DNA of 13,286 nucleotides. Origin: Thermococcus sp. (GTDB taxonomy: Archaea; Methanobacteriota_B; Thermococci; Thermococcales; Thermococcaceae). Both the position numbers and the translations under genes were made by a program. Location: the NCBI RefSeq assembly GCF_027066465.1, contig NZ_JAMONU010000069.1, forward strand, positions 1 through 13,286. Reading direction: 5' to 3'. Under the pieces are notes generated by a model. It saw only the letters and a program-made list of their open reading frames with translations, searched no databases and was not told the origin of the DNA. How positions within the stretch are numbered: the first letter of the stretch is position 1; every line of letters begins with the position of its first letter. Below, in pieces: positions 1 to 6,290 of this stretch.

Positions 1-288
1 CACGGGACGTTCATGTACGCGACGCGCGTTGAAATCCTTGGAAAAGTCCTGAGGGCTTCAAAGGCAAAGCTCGCTGACAAGGGCGTTTCGAGCATCTGGG
101 AGCGCGTTACAACCCTGGAGCGCGAGGGAATAAAGCTGAACCGCTGGGAGGCCTACGAGCTGTTGAGGGAGCACTTCTTCAGCGCTTTCGAGCTAGAGGA
201 GGGTGAGCTGACCGATTACGAGCTTGAGCTTGCCGAGGAGCTCATCGAGAAGCGCTACGGAAATCCAGAGTGGAACGAGATGAGGTGA
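1..288 (+). CDS. Lipoate--protein ligase A family, C-terminal end (5' truncated)
   Basis: The frame is open to the left window edge and reads HGTFMYATRVEIL..., so this is the last ~95 residues of a longer gene; the ATG at 13 is internal. The HGT-F/L strand, the later SSIWERVTTLE stretch (compare S-V-R-S-R-V-T-N in LplA) and the ending LTDYELELAEELIEKRYG-x-x-EWN match the end of the LplA catalytic domain (BPL_LplA_LipB fold), which transfers lipoate or an octanoyl-type acyl group to a lysine of lipoyl proteins such as GcvH. The protein stops right after this domain, with no accessory C-terminal domain; many archaea carry that part as a separate gene (LplB). The lipoyl-lysine binding residues lie outside the window. 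It is convergent with hepT, with only 6 bases between the stops. Another member of the lipoate/biotin ligase superfamily is possible but less likely. Confidence 0.72.
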   Translation, partial: HGTFMYATRVEILGKVLRASKAKLADKGVSSIWERVTTLEREGIKLNRWEAYELLREHFFSAFELEEGELTDYELELAEELIEKRYGNPEWNEMR

Positions 289-294
289 GACACG

Positions 295-624
295 CTAAAG
301 GAGTCCCTCAAAAATCTCTCTCAACCGAGGGATGTCCTCTTCAATTGTTCTCCACACAACTCGAAGGTCAACGCCAAAATATGCGTGGATGAGCTTGTCC
401 CGCATTCGTGCAATCTCCCGCCAAGGCACTTCAGGGTGCAGTTCTTTAAATCCCGACGGAATTGCTTTTGATGCCTCTCCAATAACTTCCAACGCACGGA
501 TAACGGCAAACTGAGTCTTTTTATCCCGTTGGAACTCCTCAAAGGACATTCCCTCAGTAAACTCTTCAATGAGGATTATCGCTTCTACAATGTCGTTGAG
601 GTAATCCTCGTGGGTTCTCTTCAT
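295..624 (-). CDS. hepT: HepT-like toxin (HEPN/DUF86 ribonuclease)
   Basis: A 109-residue, mainly helical protein carrying the HEPN signature R-x4-H-x-Y as R75-DKLI-H80-A-Y82. HEPN proteins of this type are RNases; the Arg and His are the catalytic pair, and the Tyr is the residue that a partner MNT-type nucleotidyltransferase modifies with AMP to silence the toxin (known for HepT/MntA systems). The ATG overlaps the TGA of the upstream mntA in an ATGA junction (621-624), so the two are translationally coupled, antitoxin first. Hand counts of three 60-base blocks in this gene (starting 301, 481, 541) give 47, 45 and 40% GC, against 58% in block 61-120 of the neighbouring gene, which suggests acquisition. 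The family call is firm; toxicity and target in this organism are inferred. Confidence 0.9.
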   Translation of the reverse strand: MKRTHEDYLNDIVEAIILIEEFTEGMSFEEFQRDKKTQFAVIRALEVIGEASKAIPSGFKELHPEVPWREIARMRDKLIHAYFGVDLRVVWRTIEEDIPRLREIFEGLL

Positions 625-914
625 ACGTAAACGACCTCCCTGCCCACACCTTCGGCAATCTTTGATTTAAGGGCGGATTTCAGAACGAGGTCTACCCTAA
701 TCCCGAGAAGGCTCTCAAGGTACTCTTCAAGCTCGATGAACTTCAGAAGGGACGGCACCTCGTAGAAATCCACGAGGATGTCCACGTCGCTCGCCTCGGT
801 TGCCTCCCCCCGTACGTATGACCCGAATATGCCGATTTCACGGACACCGAAGCGCTCCTCAAGCTCCCGTTTGTGGGCCCTCAGGATTTCCTCAATCTCC
901 GTCAATGTCTTCAT
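621..914 (-). CDS. mntA: MntA-like minimal nucleotidyltransferase antitoxin
   Basis: A 97-residue protein of the MNT (minimal nucleotidyltransferase, pol-beta superfamily) group. The hallmark G-S-x10-D-x-D is exact: G31-S32 then D43 and D45, followed by a likely third carboxylate at D75 in GIRVDLV. In characterised pairs MntA uses ATP to add AMP units to the HEPN toxin tyrosine and so neutralises it. It precedes and overlaps hepT by 4 bases. The ATG at 914 has no obvious ribosome site; an AT-rich box at about 939-948 on the same strand lies the right distance upstream for a leaderless or nearly leaderless mRNA. GC here is mixed (about 60% in block 781-840, 48% in block 661-720). Confidence 0.9.
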   Translation of the reverse strand: MKTLTEIEEILRAHKRELEERFGVREIGIFGSYVRGEATEASDVDILVDFYEVPSLLKFIELEEYLESLLGIRVDLVLKSALKSKIAEGVGREVVYV

Positions 915-936
915 GGTTGAGAGTTTGGATTAAGGA

Positions 937-949
937 GGGATAAAGTTTA
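937..949 (-). promoter_or_regulatory. Predicted TATA box of mntA-hepT
   Basis: Read on the minus strand, GTAAACTTTATCC is centred near 944, about 26-30 nt upstream of the mntA ATG at 914. The spacing fits an archaeal promoter with a start at or just before the ATG. It sits in the 41-base gap after taw3, so the pair may have its own promoter as well as read-through from taw3. Confidence 0.45.
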
Positions 950-955
950 CGCAGT

Positions 956-1579
956 TTAAAATCCCACACCAAACTCCCTAGCTAACTCGTAGAACAGCTC
1001 GTCTTCGCCGAGCTCCTCGCGGAGTTTTTCGAAGTTCTTCATAAGCCTCGGAAGCCTGCCCTTCGAGCGCCTCAGCATAGAGTTGCCGATTTCAATGGCG
1101 AAGCGCAGGTACTCGTCGCTGACCATTATCCTCCCGTCCCTGCCGAGCGGAGCGGTTAGATACTCGGTGGCGTTTATCTCGACGAGGTAGCGGTTGGAGA
1201 TTACCTTGAAGGTCGTGTACTTGAAACCGCTGGCGAGGCCCAGCTCGTGGAGCCTCTTCGCTTTCTCAAGGTTCTCGGCGACGACGTGAAAAATCGGGGG
1301 CTGGCTTTTAAGGAAAATCAGGCCCTCCCTCGCTCTCTCAAGGGCCTCTTTCGCTTCCTCAAACGTAATCTCGCGGTGAACCTTAATCAGCCACCTGCTC
1401 AGGGGTTTTGCTCCTAAAGCTGGCTCCTCAATGATTCCTATCCTGCCGGAGCACGAGCTCGTCGTGTAGATTCCCCTGATGGAGTTGATGAGCAAGAGGA
1501 GGTCTATTATATCCTCATCAACCTTGCCCTCTCTCATCGCCGTGAAGAGACTGACCAGCGCTTCACGCTTTGCCTTCAT
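956..1579 (-). CDS. taw3: tRNA(Phe) wyosine-pathway N4-methyltransferase Taw3
   Basis: A 207-residue protein of the TYW3/Taw3 family, which uses S-adenosylmethionine to methylate N4 of the tricyclic base at G37 of tRNA-Phe (the 7-aminocarboxypropyl-demethylwyosine step) in the cytoplasm. Family landmarks are the SSCSGR motif at residues 41-46, PPIFHV at 94-99, SGFK at 117-120 and TAPLG at 142-146; full length for the family. The ATG at 1579 follows a GAGGG-like stretch, and a TATA-like box lies near 1603. Thermococcales commonly carry two Taw3 paralogues and I cannot tell which this is. It is codirectional with mntA-hepT downstream, with a 41-base gap, and divergent from tRNA-His, itself also a translation gene. 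Confidence 0.9.
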   Translation of the reverse strand: MKAKREALVSLFTAMREGKVDEDIIDLLLLINSIRGIYTTSSCSGRIGIIEEPALGAKPLSRWLIKVHREITFEEAKEALERAREGLIFLKSQPPIFHVVAENLEKAKRLHELGLASGFKYTTFKVISNRYLVEINATEYLTAPLGRDGRIMVSDEYLRFAIEIGNSMLRRSKGRLPRLMKNFEKLREELGEDELFYELAREFGVGF

Positions 1580-1597
1580 CCCTCAGCCCCCGGCGGT

Positions 1598-1609
1598 GTT
1601 TTTAATTTG
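1598..1609 (-). promoter_or_regulatory. Predicted TATA box of taw3
   Basis: On the minus strand the sequence CAAATTAAAAAC is centred near 1603, about 24 nt from the taw3 ATG at 1579. This spacing suggests initiation at or very near the ATG. The rest of the 1580-1685 gap holds no other feature I can support. Confidence 0.4.
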
Positions 1610-1679
1610 GGTTTGGTTGTGTTTACGCCCCAATTTCGGCCCAATACCGAATCTTCTGCCTTCTCTCGCGGTATCTGAC

Positions 1680-1694
1680 GAAAACTTTATAAAG
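1680..1694 (+). promoter_or_regulatory. BRE/TATA promoter of tRNA-His
   Basis: GAAAACTTTATAAAG: a purine-rich BRE-like stretch followed by TTTATAA centred near 1690, about 31 nt before the tRNA 5' end at 1721. This is a typical strong Thermococcales promoter and implies a short 5' leader. Confidence 0.7.
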
Positions 1695-1720
1695 CTAACC
1701 CAAAAGCTTAAGCTGGACGT

Positions 1721-1798
1721 GGCCGGGGTGGTGTAGCCTGGTCAGCACAGGGGACTGTGGATCCCCTAGCCCGGGTTCAAATCCCGGCCCCGGCCCCA
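1721..1798 (+). tRNA. tRNA-His (anticodon GUG)
   Basis: Cloverleaf folded by hand. The extra G-1 at 1721 faces discriminator C73 at 1795, the identity element of tRNA-His. Acceptor stem 1722-1728 (GCCGGGG) pairs with 1788-1794; U8 is at 1729; D stem 1731-1734 pairs with 1745-1748; anticodon stem 1750-1754 (GGGGA) pairs with 1762-1766; anticodon GTG is at 1757-1759; T stem 1771-1775 pairs with 1783-1787 around a TTCAAAT loop. CCA is encoded at 1796-1798. No intron. The minus-strand gene downstream ends 8 bases away, so the tRNA transcript must stop or be processed within antisense coding sequence. Confidence 0.97.
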
Positions 1799-1806
1799 GA
1801 AGGCAA

Positions 1807-2637
1807 TCACTCCGACAGGCTTTTCTCCAGCTCTTCAACGGGCTCCAATTCGGACGTGAACATGCTGAACATCTTTTCATCCAGGGCTTCCCAGTCAAGG
1901 GATATGAGGAGGATTCCCCTGTGGAGAGTTGCAAGGTCTCTCAGACTCGCGATGAATTTCAAAACACTTTCCGGGCCGTTTTCAAGGATTGAGTATTCAA
2001 CGCAGTTTATCAGGATGACCTTGTCAAGCTCCGTGGATTCGAGAAAGGCCCTCAGGGTTTCCAGCAGGTAGGGAAGCCTCGTGGGTGCGACTGCGTCGGG
2101 GTGCTTTACCTTTGAGACCCATATTACCGGGACGATTCTAAGTCCGAGTCTTTTTCTGAACACCTCGGGCGGGTCTCTCGTTATCGCAATCCCCGGCAGG
2201 TGCCTGTGCTTTGTAAGCTCAACGAAGAGCCTCTCGGTGTCCTCCTCACTTCCCCAGTAGCCTCCAGGCATGAACTCCCCCGAAGGTTCAGTGGCGATGG
2301 GGACGACCACGTACTTTCCTCTGGCGAAGGGTATGTAAACCATAACCGAGGACACAAAGAGCAGGACGCCGCTTACCGTCAGGAGCACGGACCTCAGAAG
2401 GGCGTATTCGGAGTTTCCGTAGAGAAGGGACGTTCTCATGAGCACCCCTATGAACTCGGCTATGACTATGAGGAGAAACGCCCCGAGCAGCAGGTCGAAG
2501 ACCCTTGAGAAGTATCTCGCCCTCAGGTTTCGCTTTATGTTCTTTTCGACTGCCAGGAGCATCAGAACTATCGCAAAGGACAGCACGAACACCGTTAAGT
2601 CCCTGAGAAGGTATCCAAGGGACGTAATCCCTGCCAT
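1807..2637 (-). CDS. DUF835 domain protein with N-terminal membrane anchor
   Basis: A 276-residue protein with two parts. The N-terminus has three hydrophobic segments (about residues 14-30, 47-66 and 84-103), which place it in the membrane. The C-terminal part (about 107-265) resembles the DUF835 domain common in Thermococcales: GIAITRDPPEVF at 149-160, VIWVSKV at 171-177, a hydrophobic strand KVILINCVEYS at 206-216 and a second strand ILLISLDWEAL at 242-252 followed by MFSMF. The two strands and their spacing recall the Walker-B half of a RecA/KaiC-like fold, but I see no Walker A motif, so ATP binding is not supported. No function is known to me. The gene is convergent with tRNA-His and divergent from cobO. 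The ATG at 2637 is preceded by a GGAG 9 bases away. Confidence 0.75.
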   Translation of the reverse strand: MAGITSLGYLLRDLTVFVLSFAIVLMLLAVEKNIKRNLRARYFSRVFDLLLGAFLLIVIAEFIGVLMRTSLLYGNSEYALLRSVLLTVSGVLLFVSSVMVYIPFARGKYVVVPIATEPSGEFMPGGYWGSEEDTERLFVELTKHRHLPGIAITRDPPEVFRKRLGLRIVPVIWVSKVKHPDAVAPTRLPYLLETLRAFLESTELDKVILINCVEYSILENGPESVLKFIASLRDLATLHRGILLISLDWEALDEKMFSMFTSELEPVEELEKSLSE

Positions 2638-2658
2638 ACACTTCCACTCCGCGGTTCA

Positions 2659-2669
2659 GTCTTTTAACG
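2659..2669 (-). promoter_or_regulatory. Predicted TATA box of the DUF835 gene
   Basis: On the minus strand CGTTAAAAGAC is centred near 2665, about 27 nt upstream of the ATG at 2637, consistent with a very short leader. The stronger symmetrical box at 2684-2690 could also serve this strand, with a leader of about 25 nt. Confidence 0.35.
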
Positions 2670-2678
2670 GTTTTGCGG

Positions 2679-2691
2679 CGAAGTTTATAAG
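2679..2691 (+). promoter_or_regulatory. TATA promoter of cobO
   Basis: CGAAGTTTATAAG: BRE-like CGAAG then TTTATAA at 2684-2690, predicting transcription from about 2710-2713, immediately before the ribosome site GGTGGAG (2712-2718) and the ATG at 2723. Confidence 0.65.
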
Positions 2692-2697
2692 CGGACT

Positions 2698-2710
2698 GGA
2701 TAACTTATCC
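2698..2710. promoter_or_regulatory. Perfect palindrome at the cobO start site (candidate operator)
   Basis: GGATAA-C-TTATCC is an exact inverted repeat with 6-base arms around one C. It lies between the cobO TATA box and the predicted transcription start, where archaeal repressors usually bind to block RNA polymerase. No regulator is identified; the role is inferred from position and symmetry only. Confidence 0.45.
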
Positions 2711-2722
2711 CGGTGGAGCCAA

Positions 2723-3250
2723 ATGTCGTGGCGTGAAAAGCTCGGACTGGTTCACATCTACACCGGGAACGGCAAGGGAAAGACCACCGCCGCATTCGGC
2801 CTGGCCGTCAGGATGCTCGGGCGGGGAGGCAGGGTCGCCATACTCCAGTTCATGAAGGCGCCCAAAGCTTACGGGGAGCAGGTTAAGATAGCGGAGTGCG
2901 GGGCCTTGATAGAGTCCTTCGGTTTGCCAAGGTTCGTTCACGGCAAGCCGAGCGAGGAAGACATCGAGGCCGCAAAGAAGGCCCTTGAGAGGGCGAAGGA
3001 GCTGGTCTCAAGCGGTGAGTGGGATTTGGTGATACTCGACGAAATCTGCGTTGCCCTGGGCTTCAACATGCTCGATGTTGAGGATGTCAAGGAGCTGATA
3101 CGGAACAAGGCGCCCCACACCGAACTCGTCCTCACCGGCCGCTACTGCCCAGAGGAGCTGTTCGAGCTTGCCGATTACGTCACTGAAATGAGGGAGGTAA
3201 AGCACCCATACCAGAGGGGAATAATAGCGAGGAAGGGCGTCGAGTACTGA
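2723..3250 (+). CDS. cobO: Cob(I)yrinic acid a,c-diamide adenosyltransferase (CobA/BtuR/CobO family)
   Basis: A 175-residue P-loop enzyme that transfers the adenosyl group of ATP to the cobalt(I) of corrinoids, making coenzyme B12 forms in the cytoplasm. The P-loop GNGKGKTT is at residues 15-22, the Walker-B-like DLVILDEI at 101-108, LTGR at 137-140 and the typical ending DYVTEM...KHPYQRGI..RKGVEY at 151-175. Length fits the CobA/BtuR type. The frame is open upstream to 2438, but the ATG at 2723 is chosen because it follows GGTGGAG at 2712-2718, sits downstream of the TATA box, and begins just before the family's VHIYTGNGKGK. It is divergent from the DUF835 gene and convergent with the ABC operon (4-base gap between stops). 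A palindrome at its promoter suggests control, perhaps by corrinoid state. Confidence 0.92.
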   Translation: MSWREKLGLVHIYTGNGKGKTTAAFGLAVRMLGRGGRVAILQFMKAPKAYGEQVKIAECGALIESFGLPRFVHGKPSEEDIEAAKKALERAKELVSSGEWDLVILDEICVALGFNMLDVEDVKELIRNKAPHTELVLTGRYCPEELFELADYVTEMREVKHPYQRGIIARKGVEY

Positions 3251-3254
3251 CGCC

Positions 3255-3935
3255 TCACCTTTTTATCGTTGTAACCCCCGGTATGTGGAGCTTCATCTCG
3301 ACGACCCTCATCGCCTGGATTATCAGCGTCGCGAAGACGAGGTAAATCACCGCCACGAGCAGGTATATCTGGGCGTAGAGGAACGTTTCCGACGCAACGA
3401 CGCTCGCTTGGTACATCAGCTCCGGGACTGCTAGAAGCATCGCCAGCGAGGAGTACTTGAGCAGGTAGACCATCTCGTTCGTCCAGCTGGGGAGCATTAT
3501 TCTGAAGGCCTGCGGAAACGTTACGTGCCTTATTATCTGCCACTTCGACATTCCCAGCGAGACCGCCGCTTCAATCTGGCCGTAGTCGATGGAGTTGAAG
3601 GCGCCCCTTATGTACTCCGCCTGATAGGCGGCGCTGTTGAGCATTATTCCGAGCGCCGCCGCGACGGTTGGATTCATGACGAAGTTCGGAAAGTAGTGCC
3701 TGATGAGGAGCGGCAGGCCGAAGCCTATGATGTAGAGCTGGAGCAGCATTGGCGTTCCTCGAATAAGCTCTATGTACGCCGTTGAGAGCCACCTCGCTGG
3801 CCTTCCCCCGTAGGTTCTCGCTATGGCCAGTATGAGACCGAGCGCGAAGCCGCCGAGAAAGCCGACCACCGTCAGTTCGAGCGTGACCCTCAGCCCGCTG
3901 AGCAGGTGGCTCGCTATCAAGCTCCCGTACTCCAT
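3255..3935 (-). CDS. Polar amino acid ABC transporter permease (second, HisM/GlnP-like)
   Basis: A 226-residue integral membrane protein with several hydrophobic segments, and the cytoplasmic EAA loop EAAVSLGMSKWQ..RHVTFPQ at about 122-142 that docks onto the ATPase. Other HisM/HisQ-family landmarks are YIELIRGTPMLLQLYII at 54-70 and AAYQAEYIRGAF at 102-113. It is the last gene of the operon, starting 1 base after the ATPase stop (TGA-G-ATG). It differs clearly from the first permease, so the channel is probably a heterodimer. Substrate cannot be read from the permease; polar amino acid is inferred from the family. Confidence 0.93.
   Translation of the reverse strand: MEYGSLIASHLLSGLRVTLELTVVGFLGGFALGLILAIARTYGGRPARWLSTAYIELIRGTPMLLQLYIIGFGLPLLIRHYFPNFVMNPTVAAALGIMLNSAAYQAEYIRGAFNSIDYGQIEAAVSLGMSKWQIIRHVTFPQAFRIMLPSWTNEMVYLLKYSSLAMLLAVPELMYQASVVASETFLYAQIYLLVAVIYLVFATLIIQAMRVVEMKLHIPGVTTIKR
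3258..3266 (+). terminator. Possible U-run terminator after cobO
   Basis: A run of five T (3260-3264) starts 10 bases after the cobO stop. Archaeal RNA polymerase often terminates at such oligo-T tracts. It lies inside the 3' end of the convergent permease gene, so this is weak evidence. Confidence 0.3.
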
Positions 3936-3936
3936 C

Positions 3937-4704
3937 TCACTCCCCTCCGAAGACTGAGAGGTCCGCTATCCTCTTCAGGAACTCCCTCGTCTCGTCCCTC
4001 TTTGGGTTGTAGAGTATGTCCTTCGGCGTTCCCCTCTCCCAGATGACGCCGTCGTAGAAGAAGAGCACCTCGTCGGCCGCGTTGAGGGCGAAGCCAATCT
4101 CGTGGGTGACCACGAGCATCGTCACCTTCTTCTTCGCGAGCTCGCGCATAACGTCGAGCACTTCACCGGCGAGCTGTGGGTCCAGGGCTGAGGTGGGCTC
4201 GTCGAAGAGAACTATCTCCGGCTCCATCGCCAACGCCCTCGCTATGGCGACGCGCTGCTGCTGACCGCCGCTCAGCTGGGCCGGATACTTGTGGAACGCG
4301 TCCTCCTCAAGGTGAACCATCTTCAGGGCTTTGTAGGCTTTCTCCTCGGCCTCCTCGTCGCTCAGGCCTTTAACGACCTTAAGGCCTATCTTAACGTTCT
4401 CAAGTGCCGTGAGGTGCTTGAAGAGGTTGAAGTGCTGGAACACGAAGCCTATCCTCGCCCTCACCTTCCTTATGTCCACGCCCCTTTCCAGGATGTTCTC
4501 CCCGTTGAAGATTATCTCCCCTGAGTCCGGCTCAATTAGCCTGTTTATGCACCTGAGGAGTGTACTCTTCCCGGCACCGCTCGGGCCGATTATGACCTTT
4601 GTTTCGCCCCTCTCAACGTCGAAGGAAACTCCCCTCAGAACGGGCTTTTCGCCGAACTTCTTCGTAAGGTTCCTAACCACGAGAACCCTATCAGAGCCTG
4701 ACAT
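3937..4704 (-). CDS. Polar amino acid ABC transporter ATP-binding protein (GlnQ/HisP-like)
   Basis: A 255-residue cytoplasmic ATPase that powers import. All motifs are intact: Walker A GPSGAGKST at 40-48, Q-loop Q90, ABC signature LSGGQQQ at 144-150, Walker B IVLFDEP at 164-170, D-loop SALD at 172-175 and switch H201. The FQHFNLFKHLTALENV and HEIGFALNAADEVLF stretches are characteristic of the polar amino acid subfamily. The ATG at 4704 has a GGGGGAG ribosome site upstream, and the gene overlaps the end of the preceding permease by 14 bases, so translation is likely coupled. It lies between two non-identical permease genes. Confidence 0.95.
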   Translation of the reverse strand: MSGSDRVLVVRNLTKKFGEKPVLRGVSFDVERGETKVIIGPSGAGKSTLLRCINRLIEPDSGEIIFNGENILERGVDIRKVRARIGFVFQHFNLFKHLTALENVKIGLKVVKGLSDEEAEEKAYKALKMVHLEEDAFHKYPAQLSGGQQQRVAIARALAMEPEIVLFDEPTSALDPQLAGEVLDVMRELAKKKVTMLVVTHEIGFALNAADEVLFFYDGVIWERGTPKDILYNPKRDETREFLKRIADLSVFGGE

Positions 4705-5383
4705 TTGAAGCTCCCCCTGTTCCCTTTATTCCGTACTTCCTTCCCATGTAGTTGGCCAGATACGTGAGCGGGAGGACCATAACCAGGTAGAAGAGTGCAG
4801 CGAGTCCGTAGTAGCGGAAAGGTTCAGCAGTAACCGAGACGAGGTAAGTTGCCTCCCTCGTGAGTTCGACGATGCCTATGGCGAGGGCTATCGAGGTGTC
4901 CTTGAGGACTATGACGTACTCGTTCATCCAGGCTGGGATGCTGAAGCGCAGGGCCTGGGGTAAAACGATGTGCCTTATCACCTGCAGTTTTGACATGCCG
5001 AGGGAAAGCCCCGCCTCAATCTGCCCCTCATCTACAGCCTGAATACCGCTCCTGAATATCTGGGACTGGTAAGCTGAGGAGCGGATTCCCAGACCAACGA
5101 CGGCCGCCCAGAAGGGTGAGAGTCCAAAGCCTATTAGAATTGGCATCGAGAAGAATATTATGAAGTATATCGCGAGGAGGGGAATGCCCCTTATCGTTCC
5201 CTCGTAAACCATGGCGGCGTATTTCAGGGCTTTGTTCCCGTATGTTTCCATCAGGGCCACCGGAAGGCCTATCAGAAATCCAAGCCCTATCGAGAGCAGG
5301 GACAGGGTTATTGTCATCTTCGTCCCGTTGAGAAGCATTCGGAGGGCTACGTCCAGCGGAACGGTCGTGGCGGTTACTGCCAT
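4691..5383 (-). CDS. Polar amino acid ABC transporter permease (first, HisQ/GlnP-like)
   Basis: A 230-residue membrane protein of the amino acid permease family. The conserved segments are YEGTIRGIPLLAIYFIIFF at 60-78, RSSAYQSQIFRSGI at 101-114 and the EAA loop EAGLSLGMSKLQ..RHIVLPQ at 123-143. The ATG at 5383 has a strong GGAGGTG ribosome site. It follows the binding protein gene after 28 bases and overlaps the ATPase gene by 14 bases at its end. With the second permease it should form the transmembrane pore. Confidence 0.93.
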   Translation of the reverse strand: MAVTATTVPLDVALRMLLNGTKMTITLSLLSIGLGFLIGLPVALMETYGNKALKYAAMVYEGTIRGIPLLAIYFIIFFSMPILIGFGLSPFWAAVVGLGIRSSAYQSQIFRSGIQAVDEGQIEAGLSLGMSKLQVIRHIVLPQALRFSIPAWMNEYVIVLKDTSIALAIGIVELTREATYLVSVTAEPFRYYGLAALFYLVMVLPLTYLANYMGRKYGIKGTGGASNVRL

Positions 5384-5411
5384 CTCAACACCTCCAAAAA
5401 AATGGAGAGAA

Positions 5412-6179
5412 TCAGCTGCCGAAGTACTCCTTTATGAGCTGCTCCCACTGAGGCGAGTTCATAATCTCCTTCAGGGCCTGGTTTATCTCGTTGAGGAGCT
5501 TGGTGTTGCCCTTCCTGACGGCTATTCCGTAGTGCTCGTTGGTCTTTATGGTGTAGGCTATCTTGACCGGGTACTTGTGGACGAACATGTTGGCAACGGG
5601 GGAGTCGAGGACTATAACGTCAACCTGACCGTTGAGAAGGGCCTCAAGGGCCGCAACGTAGGTGCTGTACTCCTTTATGGTCGCGTTCTTGCCGACGTGG
5701 TCCTTGACGTATATCGCACCGGTGGTTCCCGTTTCAACGCCGATGGTCTTTCCGTAGAGGTCTTTAATCGAGTTAATCTGTATGTTGGAATCCTTCCTGA
5801 CGACGACAGCCTGGTCGGCGGTCCAGTAGGGAATGCTGAAGTCAACCACCTTCTCGCGCTCCGGCGTTATCGTCATGCCGGCTATCACGACGTCCACCTT
5901 GCCGGCCTGGAGGGCTGGGATTAGCGAGTCGAAGTTCATGTCAACAATCTTCACCTTGTCGTAGCCTATCTTCTTCGCTATCAGCTTTATCAGGCTTATA
6001 TCGAACCCCGTTATGTTGCCCGTCTTCGGGTCCTTGTACTCAAAGGGCGGAAAGTCAGCGCTGGTTCCGACGACGAGGACTTTCTCCTGCGTGCTCTGGG
6101 TTCCAACACAACCGCTGGCCCCGACAGCCAAAACAAGAACGGTTGCAATCAAACCGGCAAGCACAAAGTTCCTGTTCAT
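5412..6179 (-). CDS. Polar amino acid ABC transporter substrate-binding lipoprotein
   Basis: A 255-residue protein of the SBP_bac_3 family. The N-terminus is a lipoprotein signal: hydrophobic residues 5-20 then the lipobox ASGC with C24, predicting lipid anchoring outside the cell membrane. The mature part has the amino acid binding signature AGMTITPER at 100-108, where R108 should grip the alpha-carboxylate, GTTG at 151-154, and D192 in VLDSP for the amino group; a second-lobe boundary is seen near VVVRKDSN. It heads the operon: binding protein, permease, ATPase, permease. The ATG at 6179 has GGTGAT just upstream. The substrate (glutamine, glutamate, arginine or similar) cannot be told by eye. 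Confidence 0.94.
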   Translation of the reverse strand: MNRNFVLAGLIATVLVLAVGASGCVGTQSTQEKVLVVGTSADFPPFEYKDPKTGNITGFDISLIKLIAKKIGYDKVKIVDMNFDSLIPALQAGKVDVVIAGMTITPEREKVVDFSIPYWTADQAVVVRKDSNIQINSIKDLYGKTIGVETGTTGAIYVKDHVGKNATIKEYSTYVAALEALLNGQVDVIVLDSPVANMFVHKYPVKIAYTIKTNEHYGIAVRKGNTKLLNEINQALKEIMNSPQWEQLIKEYFGS

Positions 6180-6237
6180 GGTATCACCGGTGTTTTTGTT
6201 AAATTTTTCCGTTAATAAGGCTTTTCCTGAAAAAATG

Positions 6238-6262
6238 TTTAATATTCGGGCGAATATAAAAA
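6238..6262 (-). promoter_or_regulatory. Near-perfect palindrome overlapping the ABC operon promoter
   Basis: Arms TTTAATATTCG (6238-6248) and CGAATATAAAA (6251-6261) are complementary at 10 of 11 positions around a GG centre. The minus-strand reading gives TTTTATATTCG, a plausible TATA box whose start would be near 6228-6232 with a leader of about 50 nt to the binding protein ATG. On the plus strand the same dyad gives CGAATATAAAA. The overlap of a dyad with a TATA element suggests an operator, or a TATA symmetrical enough to fire both ways. Function is inferred. Confidence 0.45.
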
Positions 6263-6290
6263 CAGTTTTTTTACAACCCTGAAAACCCTT

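Noticed and set aside
1757..2071. Plus-strand open frame over the tRNA-His end and the DUF835 gene
   Set aside because: It starts inside the tRNA and is antisense to a supported gene, with no domain features.
2438..2722. Longer version of CobO beginning at 2438
   Set aside because: It would cover the divergent DUF835 coding sequence and the cobO promoter; family proteins begin close to the P-loop, as the ATG at 2723 does.
5211..5924. A 237-codon open frame on the plus strand, antisense to the first permease and the binding protein
   Set aside because: It runs antisense across two well-supported genes and their junction, has no ribosome site or recognisable domain, and is the kind of long shadow frame expected opposite GC-rich coding sequence.
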